DNA of 64,000 nt from contig NC_060110.1 in assembly GCF_021155765.1 (NCBI RefSeq), positions 310,001 to 374,000 on the forward strand, read 5' to 3'. A program made the translations under genes and the position numbers. Positions 45,939 through 58,756 of this stretch are shown here, in pieces. The notes beneath the pieces are model-generated. The model was given only the letters and a program-made list of their open reading frames with translations, was not told where the DNA came from and searched no databases. Positions within the stretch are counted from its first letter, which is position 1, and every line of letters begins with the position of its first letter. The DNA is from Diprion similis. Taxonomy: Eukaryota > Arthropoda > Insecta > Hymenoptera > Diprionidae.

Positions 45939-47440
45939 TAGGGTGGGTCAAAAAAACCGACTATTTTTTTTTTCACTTTATACTCCGAAAAATCGGTGTC
46001 TATACACCTCTAAAAAATACTCATCAAATATGAGCTCTTAATTTTGATAGGAAGGTCCTCCGCTTTATAGTTTTCCATTTGTTCCTCAGTTTGAGAAACG
46101 AAAATTTATATCTCTCTATTAAATGTTCGTTAAAAAATATCTCTCCTTATATTCTTGTAGGAAATTGAACGCTCTACGAAAAAGGTCTCGTATAATTTTT
46201 CCGTAAGCCTCACCGTTTGAAAGATATCAAAGGCTTAAGTTTGATTATTTTAAGACAAATTTCTGTTTTGCTTATGAATTTTATAACTCGTTAGAAATTT
46301 TTTTTATGAATTGCGCAGTCCATAATTTTGTAGGAAATTAACTGTTCTACAAAAATGGTCTCTTATGATTTGTCGATTAAATTAAGCGTTTCAAAGACAT
46401 TCATCGTCAAACTCCAATGGTTGCAAATTTTAACAGTTTTTGATTGATAATTCAGAAAATTTTAATTCTGTCTATGACTTTCAGGGAAATTTATACGAAT
46501 TTGAGTTTCTATGAACAGAGAAATGTTTTAAACTATTTTTCTAGTTTTTCTTTTAGTCGTAAACATGTTTAGTTAAATCTATAAAAAAAATTAGAGCATT
46601 ATTTCTGACTGAGAGTCAATGCTTCATTAAATCGTGAAAAAATAACGGTCTTGTTAGAAATTTATAATGAAAAGTATCAATTTTAAAGAGAAAAAATGTT
46701 CAATTGTTATTAAAAAGTTTTTTTTATTTAATTATCAAGTCAGTTCAAGAAAAATAAACACCATCGGGATTTTAAATTATTAAAGATAAAATCTAGAAAA
46801 ATATCAGAATAAAAGTTTTAAATAAATTTTTGAACAAAAAACTTCTTTATGATAGTTACTTTTACGATAGAAACTCAAATTCGTATAAATTTTCCTGAAA
46901 GTCATAGACTGAATTAAAATTTTCTGAATTATCAATCAAAAACTGTTAAAATTTGCAACCATTGGAGTTTGACGATGAATATCTTTGAAACGCTTAATTT
47001 AATCGACAAATCATAAGAGACCATTTTTGTAGAACAGTTAATTTCTTACAAAACTATGGACTGCGCAATTCATAAAAAAAATTTTATAACGAGTTATAAA
47101 ATTCATAAGCAAAACAGAAATTTGTCTTAAAATAATCCAACTTAAGCCTTTGATATCTTTCAAACGGTGAGGTTTACGGAAAAATTATACGAGACCTTTT
47201 TTGTAGAGCGTTTAATTTCCTACAAGAATATAAGGAGAGATATTTTTCAACGAACATTTAATAGAGAGATATAAATTTTCGTTTCTCATACTGAGAAACA
47301 AATGGAAAACTATAAAGCGGAGGGCCTTCCTATCAAGATTAAGAGCTCATATTTGGCGAGTATTTTTTAGAGGTGTATAGCAACCGATTTTTCGGAGTAT
47401 AAAGTGAAAAAAAAAATAGTCGGTTTTTTGACCCACCCTA
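45939..47440. mobile_element. 1.5-kb palindromic (foldback) element, TSD GTATACAC
   Basis: The ends TAGGGTGGGTCAAAAAA and complement are flanked by GTATACAC at 45931-45938 and 47441-47448. The arms (about 45939-46526 and 46866-47440) are nearly identical inverted copies around a 340-bp AT-rich core. No transposase is present. The 8-bp TSD suggests hAT or P mobilisation. It sits in the last intron, 8-15 bp from the donor of exon 4. Confidence 0.88.
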
Positions 47441-47889
47441 GTATACACGTCTTACCAATTTCATCCACAATGGTTGCCTCTACACCTTTGCAAGTTGGTT
47501 TCTTCAAATTGCAGCATTTGGTCAAATCAACTTGCAATTTTGTGCTTAATACGTCTTCAAACGCATTCCCATTTCGTAAAATTACTGCATCAATCATGAG
47601 CGTCTGCAGTTTCTTTACACGGGGTGGGCAGCCACAATCGCATGTTGATGTTTCAACAAGACTGGGCATTCCTGTAAATAAAACACTGGCCAACCAGGCT
47701 ACGTTAATTTTATAGTCGATCAGTCTGCATCCGGCTCGGAACGAGTTTGTTTCTTTTTTGAACCACTCAATCAATATTTTGGCTCGTAATCGATAAGAAT
47801 GCGTTCTTAGTCCTCTTTCGAGAGTCTCAAACACCATCGTGATGAGAGGGTTGATTTCTCTGAGTCTTTCTCCCTGTAACAATCACAGA

Positions 47890-48700
47890 ACTCAATGTAC
47901 GAATGTCTACTGGTAATAAAAATGACGAAATAGTTCACGACCAAACACAGTATCCTAGATAACAAATTATGTCGGGAATATGTATGAAACTATTGCAATT
48001 TAAATGATTGTAGCATTGGACGAAGTTTCAAATTCAAGATCGAATTGCCACTTTATAAATTCGTCAAGTGTAGAGTCAATCTCAATGACAACTAGCTCTA
48101 CTGATCATACAGGAATGAATACAAGTGGTCAGACAAGATGAGAGTATTTGTTTGGTAGGAAATGGAAGCTTTATCAGGAAGAGTCCTCGGTTTGACAAGT
48201 ATCAATTTTATATTTCTTTATCATGTAGCAAAAATCCTATCACAAATTCTTGTATATCTAGGTAATAGGTATGTGTATTGAAAAAAAACGATGTCAATCA
48301 CTTATGATGAACACACTTTAAGGTTACACTTTAATTGCAGGGGGTTGAATCTATCATTTCAATCCACGTACAACCATGATTAATGATAATGTGTACAATT
48401 ATTTTAATGTAACTGATATCAGTCGTTTTAGACTCAGAAAACGGTTATTGGCTAAATTTCACCGAAGTCCACCATTCAGGGGCATTGATGTTCTGATCTA
48501 TACAGCTACACATTTATTAGCTTGAGATCCAAATATCTCTTTAACAATAATTGTGTTGCATTAAATAACGCTGAGCATGATATACAAGTTCCATGGACTG
48601 GACATCAAGAAGTTGTTCGATTGGGTTGAAAATCGAGTAAGTGCGTATTGACACTAAGTGACGCAAGTGAAACCAAAGAAACCTGAACTATTTTTTTCTC
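47890..48700. other. intron between exons 3 and 4; no other feature
   Basis: AT-rich sequence between the GTGAGT donor at 48774 and the acceptor at 47874. I see no element or gene in it. Confidence 0.5.
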
Positions 48701-49819
48701 GTCTGTCCTAATGCTTTAAGTACAACCCTCGTAATTATAATATCAATGCTGCAATTTATAATTATCATACTCACCTTCTGTCGCAGTAATGGCCAATCGG
48801 AAAACAAAGCCAAGATTAACTGGAAGAGACTGTCGAAGCCACAAGTATTATAGAAACAGACTTTCTCATTTTCTATTGATATGGGTTGTAGAGTATTTGT
48901 ATCCCCAGCCTTGATAATTGGTAAATTGCAATTTTTTTCGAACATCAACCTATCCTGGATTTCATGTGTGCTCGCACCTAAATATTTTGCCCTTCGTTTC
49001 TTTTGTGTATTTGTTTCTTCTAGCCCCTCACCACCCCATGTTTCTAGTTCTCGTGTCGCCAGGATTTGTGGTGTACTTTTTTCACGGTGACATTTCATGC
49101 AACGTCGTCGTGTACCACATCCTTATTCGGGTCCTATTGCAATGGAACATGGGCTGATAGCATGCACAGGTTCATTACAGACGTCGCATATGTGTCCACC
49201 TGGGGGTTTTCCAAACATAGCACATGCAGAACATGAGCTTTCTTCCGCTGTATAATTTCTTACACAATTCCCTTCGCTTATTTTTATGGCTGTGAATGGT
49301 ATGGCCATCTCAGGATCATCGGGCTCGTCTTCTTCCACTTCATCATATGAACACGACGACGAAACTGTTGGTTCCTGTATGCTGAGATTGTTAATGGCTT
49401 GCTTTACTTGCATAGGTACAACGTCTCCACTTATATGCGCTGCATTTACTATTTTAATTCGACCATTGATATAATCAATGTGTTTTCCCAAAAACACATC
49501 CGGTCTCATTGGTGTCGTACAATGCTTCAACAGGTGGGTTTTTATTTTATTGAATTCTCCCTCCACTGGAGCACTAGAAGCTGGTACACGACCATAGCCA
49601 AATTTGTCTCTGAGTACACTTGACCACAGCGGAATCAGCTTCAAGTCTTTTACAAGCCGATCTGCTAACTTAGGCAGATAATGTTTTTACGATCTCCGAT
49701 TTCTGTCGAAGCAATTTCACCAACCTCTTTTTCGATATTTGCTACCCACTCTGACCACTGGTTTTCCCCATAGCCATTAACGTCTTCGGCCTCATTTTCG
49801 TCATTTTTTTTAAAGCCGG

Positions 49820-51000
49820 ATCATCGATAGATCAGTCAAACTGTTGACAAAGCAAAAATTGAAATCACTGACTTTAATAGAGTAAATGCGTAGTTTTCGG
49901 TGGAGATTCTATTGTGGCACGACAGAAAATTGTGAGCTCTAGGCAATAGTCAGAATAATAAAATGCCTGATTGGAAGAACTATTAAAAGCATCAATCGTC
50001 AAGGCCGTATTAATTTGATTGGCTTGTATTTTTCGTTGTCACAATAATTAGTCGCTATAAATTTGGAATTGTAATTCAAGTTCAAACAATACTTCACGAA
50101 GCTCCAAGAGTATATTATGGTGAGTGTACCAATTAGTGACATGATTTTTCGTCGATCAAAATCCTATATTCAATGCAAAAATCAAATTTCCTCTTGATAA
50201 TTTTGTCTCATTCAAACGTATGTGTATTAGGGTTATGGTCGAAAACTCGATTTTTTTTCTCGTAGTTCCATCAAAAATCAGTATATCAAGTAATATAATT
50301 TTTCCAAAAATTAGAATTGGAAAAAAAAATGTAGATGGACTTTTAGGTTTTTTCTACTATCTGTTGGAAATTGCGACTATGAAATTCTTTTTGCTTTTGC
50401 TCCCATAGCAGAAAGTGTTGTTATTCAATATAACTTTTTTTTTTTTAATTCTAGTATTTTGACATTTTTTTGAGCTGTTTCAAGTAACTTATTTGCCGTT
50501 TTTTTTTTTTGTATTCTCAGCTAAAAACCATAAAATTTACACAATAGTTCTGCTATAAATAACAATTTCTTATTCCTCTCAAACGAAGGGAACAAACATT
50601 ACTTGCGTGAAATGCCTTACATTAATTTTATATTTTTCAGCTGAAAATGCAAAAACCGGCAACTAAATTACTTGACTAGTTTCAAACAAATTTCAAAGTA
50701 CTAAAATTAAAAAGATAATCATGATTGTATTGGATACGAACACTTTCTGTAATACGAGCAAAAAAAAATTTTTTAAACGAAACGTCGCTTAAGCACTGTC
50801 TAAAATTGTTTTTTTTATTCTAAATTTTGAGAAACTTCTTATTTTTATGTACTCACAATTTTCAATAGAGCTCCGAGAAAAATGAAATATCGATTCCTTT
50901 TGCATTACCCTATAGATAACGGATATTGGTAAGACACATGTTTACCCATGCGATACCTCTGAAAAAAAGTGATTAATCAAAAGACATATTGTATACGCAC
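49820..51000. other. intron between exons 2 and 3; no other feature
   Basis: AT-rich, with several T and A runs. The donor GTGCGT lies just below 51001; the acceptor near 49815 is uncertain. No coding or repeat structure was recognised. Confidence 0.45.
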
Positions 51001-51727
51001 CTCAACTGTAACCCCCTCAGCCAAGTTCCTCAAGCACACGCTGCGGACCTCAGATCCTCGAGCTTTAGACGCGTTTGGAATTTCCACTGTTACTCCAGTG
51101 ATCAATGACTTCAATTGAATTTTTGCCTCTTCGCATTGAGATAGACCCCCACAGGATAAGGTACCATATGTTTCGCAGCGAGAAACCAACAGAATATTTT
51201 TCACAATGATGCGAGCCGCGTCGATATGTCGTGAAACTACCAACTTTCCGACAGCTGCTAGGTAAAAAAATTTTATACGATGAGGAGTATTTGTCAGTAA
51301 TGACACGTAAGTTTTTATAAAGTGAGCCACGTCTATGCGCACGTAACATGCTGGCAGATTGTCGTTTCTACACGCATTCGCGTATTCTTCGATAGTGCTG
51401 TAGTTTGTGAAAGCGCGAATTACTGCAGTCATTAAAGCTCGGCTCTCATCCGTTACTACTTCACGTGGAATTGGTGCTCCGGACCGGACCCACTCCATCA
51501 ACCAAAACTGGATCGAATTGGTATTGTGGCTTTCACTGATCTGCTGAGATACCGAGAATGGCCCATCGAGGCAGTTGATAACACATTGGTACAAAAATAC
51601 GTGCTTACAGTGTGCTTTCTCCGCTTTATCAATTTTTCTAATGATGCCTCCAGTTGCATCAATTGAAACACAACTATCACGATTTGCCCTGTAAGTTTGT
51701 GTTTGGTAATTGGTCCAGTAATGTACG

Positions 51728-53944
51728 TGTTACGCCCCGACGTACCGCCTAGGCGAACCTTTTGTTCAATCGTACATAGCGACCAAAGACGGCTTATTTC
51801 AGTAAAACATCTTGAACATTTGTGAATAAGCTGCAGCGCAATAAACAGCGCTAAAATAACAGATTGTTTAAACAGGGGATTTCCACCCCTCTTAGAGGAA
51901 GCAACGCAGAGCCTCAGTATTAGTTTTAGTTTAGGGTTATTTAGCAGTACCAAGAACCTAAATTGAAGTGCGGACATGAAACGCAGTGGCACTCAGCCCA
52001 AAAGTATCTTCTTTTTCTTTTTCAAAATTGTCATTATTAATAATTAGGCTAAACCGACTATACAATATGTACCAAGTTAAAATAGGCTATTTATTAAGAT
52101 GTCTGGACGAATGTGTGAGAATTACACCTACATATCTTTTGCTCATACCATAGTATGTAACCGACGAGATTGAGAATCGTCGGAACACCGTCTTAACACT
52201 CGAGTCGGACCCGGAAAAACCCTGACCATGCCGATTCTGGCACCGGGAGGTCGCCCTCGCACCCCATTGGCTGATTACCGTTGTACTTAGTTGCACCGAG
52301 GGTTCTTGGACCGTCAGGCCCAAGAAACCATGTCTTTCGTCTGTCAAGTCGCGTGGTGCGTGGACGTCAACCCGGGTCAGCCCTTCTGGTCGATAGTAGT
52401 GTTCGGAAAATCTTCGTTGTGACCGGCCTAAAGTACCAAGCTGATTCGTCATCTTAAAGCTTTCAATTTGTTCTGTGAATTGCAAAGACTTTCTATCACC
52501 TAACTTCATTTCTTTCCTGTTTCTGTACTAACTCTCTTATTTTCACGAATAGACATTTTTATGATATTCATTTCCTTAAATTTAAAATCAAATTAGGCTC
52601 CGCCCTGATTCTCAAGAATCAGGTAAAGTTTAAGTGTTTGACTAAAATAATTAATAGTAACTTCACGTCAAACCATATTAATAATCCACCAAATAACTTC
52701 TACGAAACCCGAATACTCGTCTACATCTGAGGTGAGGCTCTGCTCCAGTTACCAACGACACGATCCGACGGCTCTCAATCTCGTCGTCACCAACATCAAA
52801 AGATAAGTCAATTCGAGCAGCGTTCACCAACACTTTTCAAATTCTTGTTTTTACCAAATCATCAAAATTATCTTTCAATTAAACACCAAGAGTTGGTGGT
52901 GAGCTTTTCTTGCCATCTTCGAGACGCATGTTGTTTTCTAAGAACCTTTATAAGAAACAATATTAGATTTGGAGCCTAGTTGTGGAAAATATCCTTTGGG
53001 TATTCCGAGAGTGATTCTCCAATCTTCAGCTCGGCCCCAGCATCTAAACCACTTCAACATTGTAATTAACCACGAATTTTCATAACGTGATTTCATAAAA
53101 CTTGTTTGCATTGACCGGCGGAAGCACGTATACAAAGTCTTTTACACAAGGTTGTCGTCCGTGTGCTCCTGCACATCCCGAGAGCGATTCTCCCGACACG
53201 ACCTTGTTGGTTTTATTAGAAAGACGTAAGGTTGTCGTCCGTGTGCTCCTGCACATCCCGAGAGCGATTCTCCCGACACGACCTTGTTGGTTTTACTAGA
53301 AAGACGTAAGGTTGTCGTCCGTGTGCTCCTGCACATCCCGAGAGTGATTCTCCCGACTCAACCTCAACGGCTATTTTCTAAATTATCAGAAACACTTCTA
53401 GTGACGGGTGCTTCCGCGGGCCAATCCAATTGGCACGTTAGTTTACCAATCTCATAAATATAAAAAGGAAGAAGGATACAAGCATTTAAAAGACCATATA
53501 GTATTAATACGCGTTCAATATAGATGTTCTTGGTACAAGCTTCTATTTTGTTTTATATCCGTAACCATTTAAAAATCCGAATTGTCCGTCTTCTCAAAAT
53601 TTATTCGTTAATATAACCTTTGTTCATTGTTATCATTTTACCAATTACATTTACCTATCGTTTGAATTATACATATTCTCTTTTACCAGGTAACTCAAAT
53701 TAACCGTTTATTTTGAACGACGACCTTCCCCAATTTTAGAATTAGCCTCAACCTATTTAAACAAACCTCACAGCCCTGTATAGGACTAAAGTAACACGAT
53801 CCTACAAATACCGGCGTACCGAAAGGTAGGTCCTTCTTAGTTTTAATTTTTATTCAGCGCTGTTACGTGGGTGCATAATTGATTATTATCTTTAATAGTC
53901 ATAAACTTCCATCGCTCTCCACACGTTCACCCTCCCACGTAACA
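51728..53944 (-). repeat. 2.2-kb solo LTR, TSD TACG
   Basis: It runs from TGTTACGCCCCGACG to CCACGTAACA, flanked by TACG at 51724-51727 and 53945-53948. It interrupts the transposase codons between FYV and HYW exactly: removing it plus one TACG restores the frame. The TGTTACG start is like Gypsy LTRs in this window (8026, 22897). No internal retroelement genes are present. It contains an 80-bp tandem repeat. Orientation is uncertain. Confidence 0.8.
53146..53362. repeat. 80-bp minisatellite inside the solo LTR
   Basis: GGTTGTCGTCCGTGTGCTCC occurs at 53150, 53230 and 53310, each with CACATCCCGAGAG(C/T)GATTCTCCC following. Two full units and most of a third are present, almost identical. Confidence 0.9.
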
Positions 53945-54333
53945 TACGTAAAACGGGTCTAAACCGATATTATGCACGGCATTCTGGAAACGGGTAGCCT
54001 TCATAATACCAATTGCTTTGATTGGATCCTGATCCAAGTATTGGCTAGATGTGTATTCATGCTTAGCCATGCTGAGTACTTTGGATGTAAACAAGTGAGG
54101 TGGCTCCGGATCTCCATCCGACATTAATTTATCTGCTTGTTCTGCCTGATAAACATGCACAACTTTATGCAGCAAATCCCGAGCTATTTCTTGTCTGATT
54201 GGCGCTCGAAGATAGAGTTTACCACATATCGCACCGACCCCTTCCGTGATGGTACAATCTAAATATATGTTGCTGTCCTTAGGATTAGGATCTTCGATGA
54301 TTATTGTGAGTTTGCTCCCGCATTTACAATTAC

Positions 54334-54955
54334 CTGTTGATAGAATGTAATTGTATGATGTTTTGTATTTATTGCAATACGTCTCAATGTGCTAATCTGA
54401 ATAGCTACAGTCAAATTTAACGTCACCATCATCAAACAGCCGAATGTTTTTATTAAATACATAGGTATAGCATAGAGCGCAGGAATATCTCTCGTACAGC
54501 CACTACGGTCCGCGGTAGAACTTTAAAACAAAATAATCAACGTGCAAAATATACAAATATTGCATTTGATTTATAATTTTACGGATATATTTTGTATTGA
54601 AGATAAATCCTCAAAAAACAAACCCTGAAGTTTCTACACCCACCGAACATATTACTAATTTTTAAAACTCCTGATAAAAAGGTTTCCACTTATGATCTAT
54701 ACAACGAAATGTAGGGATTTTGCATCTTAATAATCTTCGATTTTCAGTACCTTAAATCATGGAAGCAAACTGAGTGTTTGCGTCCCCAAGTTGACAAGAA
54801 TTTATGAATCAAAAGCCGCAGAATCCGGTAGAAGTGCACAAAAGTCTTAATAATTGTGAAACGAGAGATAATGCATTCTCTAGGTAAACCAGACTTATAC
54901 GATGCAGTCTCATTTAATTGAGACACAAAAATGATTAATTATAATTATTACATAC
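54334..54955. other. intron between exons 1 and 2; no other feature
   Basis: The GTATGT donor (54955 side) and the CAG acceptor (54334-54336) fit. The interior shows an open frame (54744-54926, minus) without a recognised motif. Confidence 0.45.
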
Positions 54956-55757
54956 CGTTGATTAATCCAGTCATACCACATCCCGATATATAATGATTTT
55001 TATAATGGAAACCACATTTCACCTGCGTTTCGTTCCAGATATTCGAAGTAACCATGTGCTGCCATTTACCTGGTTGAAGCACTTTTTGTTCCCGGTATCC
55101 ATGCGGATTTCTTTTACTGCTACGCTTGTATAACCGATCTACAATGAGCTTTTCAAACTCAGCTCTTGGAATTGGAAGTAAAACACTCGATATTTCAGGA
55201 TTTTGCACTTTCGAATTTTCGTTAGGATTAGTTGATGGGTCGATTAGTGCTGAATCACTGTGCGTACTATCACTTACTGATGTGTCAATATTGGTATTGG
55301 CTTGATTTTTTGGTAGCAACTTATCACAAATTTGATACCTATTACAAGCCACAATCGCTCTAATGAGGCCAGGGATATAGCGTTTTTCACTTCGCGAGAC
55401 ATGACGCTCCATATTACATTTGATTTTACTGCTATTTTCTGATTTGGTAACAATACCTCTTCACCGTATTGCAATATCAGAGCAGTGATTACCTCTGGAT
55501 CAACTTTTGATGGTCGCCCACGTGGCAAAGTCATTTTAAAAACTGTGATGTATTCACGACAGAAGATATCTGCGAACTGAAGCTCATGCCGTAGAAAGAC
55601 AAAGGGATGAAAGAAGGGGACAGAAAATAATTGGCCGAGTGAACCGATATAATAAGGTGGTAGTATGATTGACTAAATATCAAAAAGATGCCGCGTTTGT
55701 AACATTGTAACGCCGCACCGATAGAATTACGCGGCAACGTTTTATGGTTAGAAAGTA

Positions 55758-57533
55758 CACTACCGGCGGAAAGTTTCCGGGCAAAACCTCAAAAAAAGTC
55801 TGAAACGTTTTCTTATGCTTTTTCGCCGATAGCGGACGCAAACTAATTTATCAAACGGCAGTTTGAAGGGAAAGAATTCAGCTTCATTTCATTATTTTTA
55901 ATTTTTTTCAAGACGATTCTATTTTAAAAACAACTGTTTTCGCCTTTCTCCCTTTTCAGGTCGACGCATTTTTGAAAGAAATTTTCTTTTATTCTCTTAG
56001 AGCGGAGTCATAAATAGTCTAGTCGAGAAGTGAGTTCTCTGCGAAAAATCGTTACAAGTGTCTTAAAAATATGAGCAATGGCTCATTCGATCCGGTATGC
56101 GATTCTAAAAAAGACGTATTTTTTGTTTTATCCACAAACAAAAATTGTAATTGTCATAAACAAAAAACAAGAAAAAAAGACGCCTCCGGTTTTTGGACTA
56201 TAACTCAAAAACTTTGTGAGATAACGAAAATTGGAAAAAAGCATCTTAAGCATCTTTTTTATCAAATTTCCTATTCTGTAAGATGCTTTTTCCGATTTTC
56301 GTTATCTCTTGAAGTTTTCGAGTTATAGTCAAAAACCGGAGGCGTCATTTTTTTTTATTTTTGTTTATAACTACAATTTTTGTTTGCGGAAAGAACAAGA
56401 AATACGTCTTTTTCAGAATCACATTCCGGATCGAATGAGCTATTGCTCATATTTTTAAGACACTTGTAACGATTTTTCGTAGAGAACTCACTTCTCGACT
56501 AGACTAAAAGGGGAGCGTTTCAGCTTCAATCTCGTATTTTTTTAAACTTTAGACGATGTTTTTCTCCAGAGGTATTTTGTTTTTTTATGACAAACGGGAC
56601 AATTTAAAAAATCCCGTCGAACACAAAAACAAAGAAGATTCATGGAAAACTTCAGACTGGCAAAAAGTTGCGTCGGATTTCGTTGAGTACACCGGAATTT
56701 TTTCAGATCTTTTCTCAGAAATTTTTTTCCCTCCGATTTTTGGTCGGAGCTCAGATCATTCAATTACTATAACTCGGGAACTATGAAATTATTAATAAAA
56801 TTTCCAGAGGGGAAAATACTTTATTTTTCGATTTTCAACACATTGGAAGTTTTTCAAATTTCTTTCCCGATTTTTTTTCTTCTATAACAGAAAAAGTCCG
56901 AAAATAGAAAAAAAAAACATTGAGGATAAAAATTTGAAAAAAATTTAAACTTCTAGAAAATGGTAAAACAAAGTATTTTCCTGTATGGAAATTTTATCAA
57001 TAATTTCATAGTTCCCGAGTTATGGTAATTGAATGATCCGAGCTCCGACCTAAAATCTGAGAAGAAAAAATTTGAAAAAATTACTTTGAACTATACGATA
57101 ACCGATGCACCTTTTTACATCTTGAAGGTTTCCAGGAATCCTGTTTGTTTTTGTGTTACACGGGATTTTTCAAATTGCCTCTTTTGTCACAAAAAAATCA
57201 AAATAACTATGGAGAAAAAAATCGCTGAAAGTTTGAAAAAAAAACGAAATTGAAGCTGAAACTCACCCCTTTATGACTCCGCTCGAAAAAATGACAACAA
57301 GTTACTCGAGAAAATGCGTTCCCCTGAAAAGGGGGGAACAAAGGCGAAAAACAATTGTTTTTGAAATAGAGTCCTACTCTAGAAGAAAAAACAAAAAAAA
57401 AAATTAAGCTGAATTCTTCCCCTTCAAAATTCCGTTGGCTAAATTAGTTTACGTTGACTACCAGCGATACTGCATAAAAAAAACGGTTAAGACCTATTTT
57501 GAAGTATTGTCCGAAAATTTTTCACCCGTAGTG
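55758..57533. mobile_element. 1.78-kb foldback element with a nested palindrome
   Basis: The left arm starts CACTACCGGCGGAAAGTTTCC and the right arm ends TTTTTCACCCGTAGTG. Arms (about 55758-56014 plus 56507-56880, and about 56910-57533) match in reverse through landmarks such as AAGAATTCAGCTT and GAGCGGAGTCATAAA. The left flank TA and right flank TG hint at a Tc1/mariner-type TA target, but this is not certain. A second palindrome lies inside the left arm. No gene is present. Confidence 0.7.
56015..56506. mobile_element. 492-bp palindromic MITE nested in the foldback element
   Basis: It begins TAGTCTAGTCGAGAAGTGAG and ends with the complement. AAA flanks both sides, and the uninterrupted site (CATAAAGGGG) is visible in the right arm of the host element near 57270, which proves the insertion. 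Arms are about 230 bp. Confidence 0.8.
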
Positions 57534-57539
57534 TGAATT

Positions 57540-58755
57540 ATTTATATCAATTAAAAACACAAGCATCAACTGAAGAGCATGTATGCAAGATCATATGTGT
57601 ACACATTAATTCGAAGGTATTAATTTTTGTATCAATTAGTAACTTATCGTTTGAGAAACACAAGCAAACATGACTTCGACAATCTTCATTTTACAGTACA
57701 GTCCTTCGGTCAGTTTCGTAGCATAAAGGAGGAGTCGACTTAGGAAATCAAATTTTCAACAAAACTTTCCTTCACATTTTACCGGTCAAATTGATCGTTT
57801 CAGAGATAACAGCGAATTTTGGGTGAAATCAGCTTTAGTGACCCCTACCATCTCACCAGTGCGAGTTGCATTAACGTCGTTCAGGACGCTTTTGAAGATT
57901 GTTCAATTCTGCGTAAATCGCGACCAAGAACAATATGATAGCATAAAACGCCGCTGTGTTATAGATATTTGAAAAAAAAAATCAAATTTTACGTGTATTT
58001 TAAATGGGAAATCTTTCAACGCTCAGGGAAAGTACTTAATATTAATATTAAGGGCTATAACTTACAGGGAATTTTCTTTTCGACATATCCAACAAAATTT
58101 TGGGTGGGTACTAAAAAAAATAGTCGCGAAAAAAAAATCACCCTAATGTAGATACTAATAAAATAATGAGATCCTGAAATTTCAGATCCCTAACTTAATT
58201 GGTTTTTGAGGAAAAGCCAAATATCTTAAAAACGGGAAAAACTTTTTCTCAGGGACCGTCCATAAATTACGTAACGCACGTTCTCGGCGATTTTTAAACC
58301 AAAATACTGTAACTAATTACATGTTTTAAACTTTTTTTTTATCATTTAAACGCATATTTATAGAATTTATACTGATTAAAAATAATATTTCACTTTCAAA
58401 ACAACGACAATTTCTTACATTTGACGGAGTCAAAAACTATAACTGTTGAATAGCAGAGTTGATTCGTGATATCCAGAGGTTGAGCAAAAAAATCTAGCGT
58501 CACCTAATGAAATATAATCTTCAAAGCAGCTAGATAGGATAGCAGGAATCGCAGGCGACAACTCGAAAACACCACGCCACTCTACAAACCATTTCTTGAC
58601 TTTGGGGGTCTTACATAGAGTCATTCGAAAGAGCGTGATACTTACGTTTATCAGTTATTATAATTAGGCAGCAACACATCGGCAACAAAATATGTTGATT
58701 TTTATAATAACCATTAACCTTTTACCCGTGCACACCTCCGCAACAAATCTTGAAA
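57540..58755. other. 5' non-coding part of the Mutator-type element
   Basis: No gene is supported. At 58255-58280 the phrase AGGGACCGTCCATAAATTACG stands alone; it resembles the end of a common arthropod MITE whose other end I could not find. A 64-codon minus-strand frame at 58430 has no known motif. Confidence 0.4.
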
Positions 58756-58756
58756 T

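Larger units (their letters stand above)
44808..55534 (-). pseudogene. DDE transposase fused to USP-like (C19) peptidase, multi-exon, decayed
   Basis: Exons inferred from GT/AG sites: 55534-54956; 54333-53945 continued at 51727-51001 (interrupted by a solo LTR); about 49810-48775; 47873-47456; 45127-44808. N-terminus: MTLPRGRPSKVDPE, a DNA-binding-like domain. Exon 2: CKCGSKL, LYLRAPIRQEIARDLL, EPPHLFTSKVLSMAKHE, IGLDPFYV, then HYWTNYQ, SIDATGG (likely first D, 51647-51667), VVTDESRALMTAVI (second D), CYVRIDVAHFIK. Exon 3: ASSAPVEGEFNKIK (likely E, about 49555), CDVCNEPVHAISPCS, then CFYNTCGFDSLFQ. Exon 5: GHYTAIVRR with WVQYDDM. The last two resemble the Cys and His boxes of ubiquitin-specific proteases. 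Damage: frame slips near 55370 and 49680, a TAA near 49122. Exon 4 to 5 joins in frame. The plant analogy is MULEs carrying Ulp1 peptidase. Confidence 0.78.
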
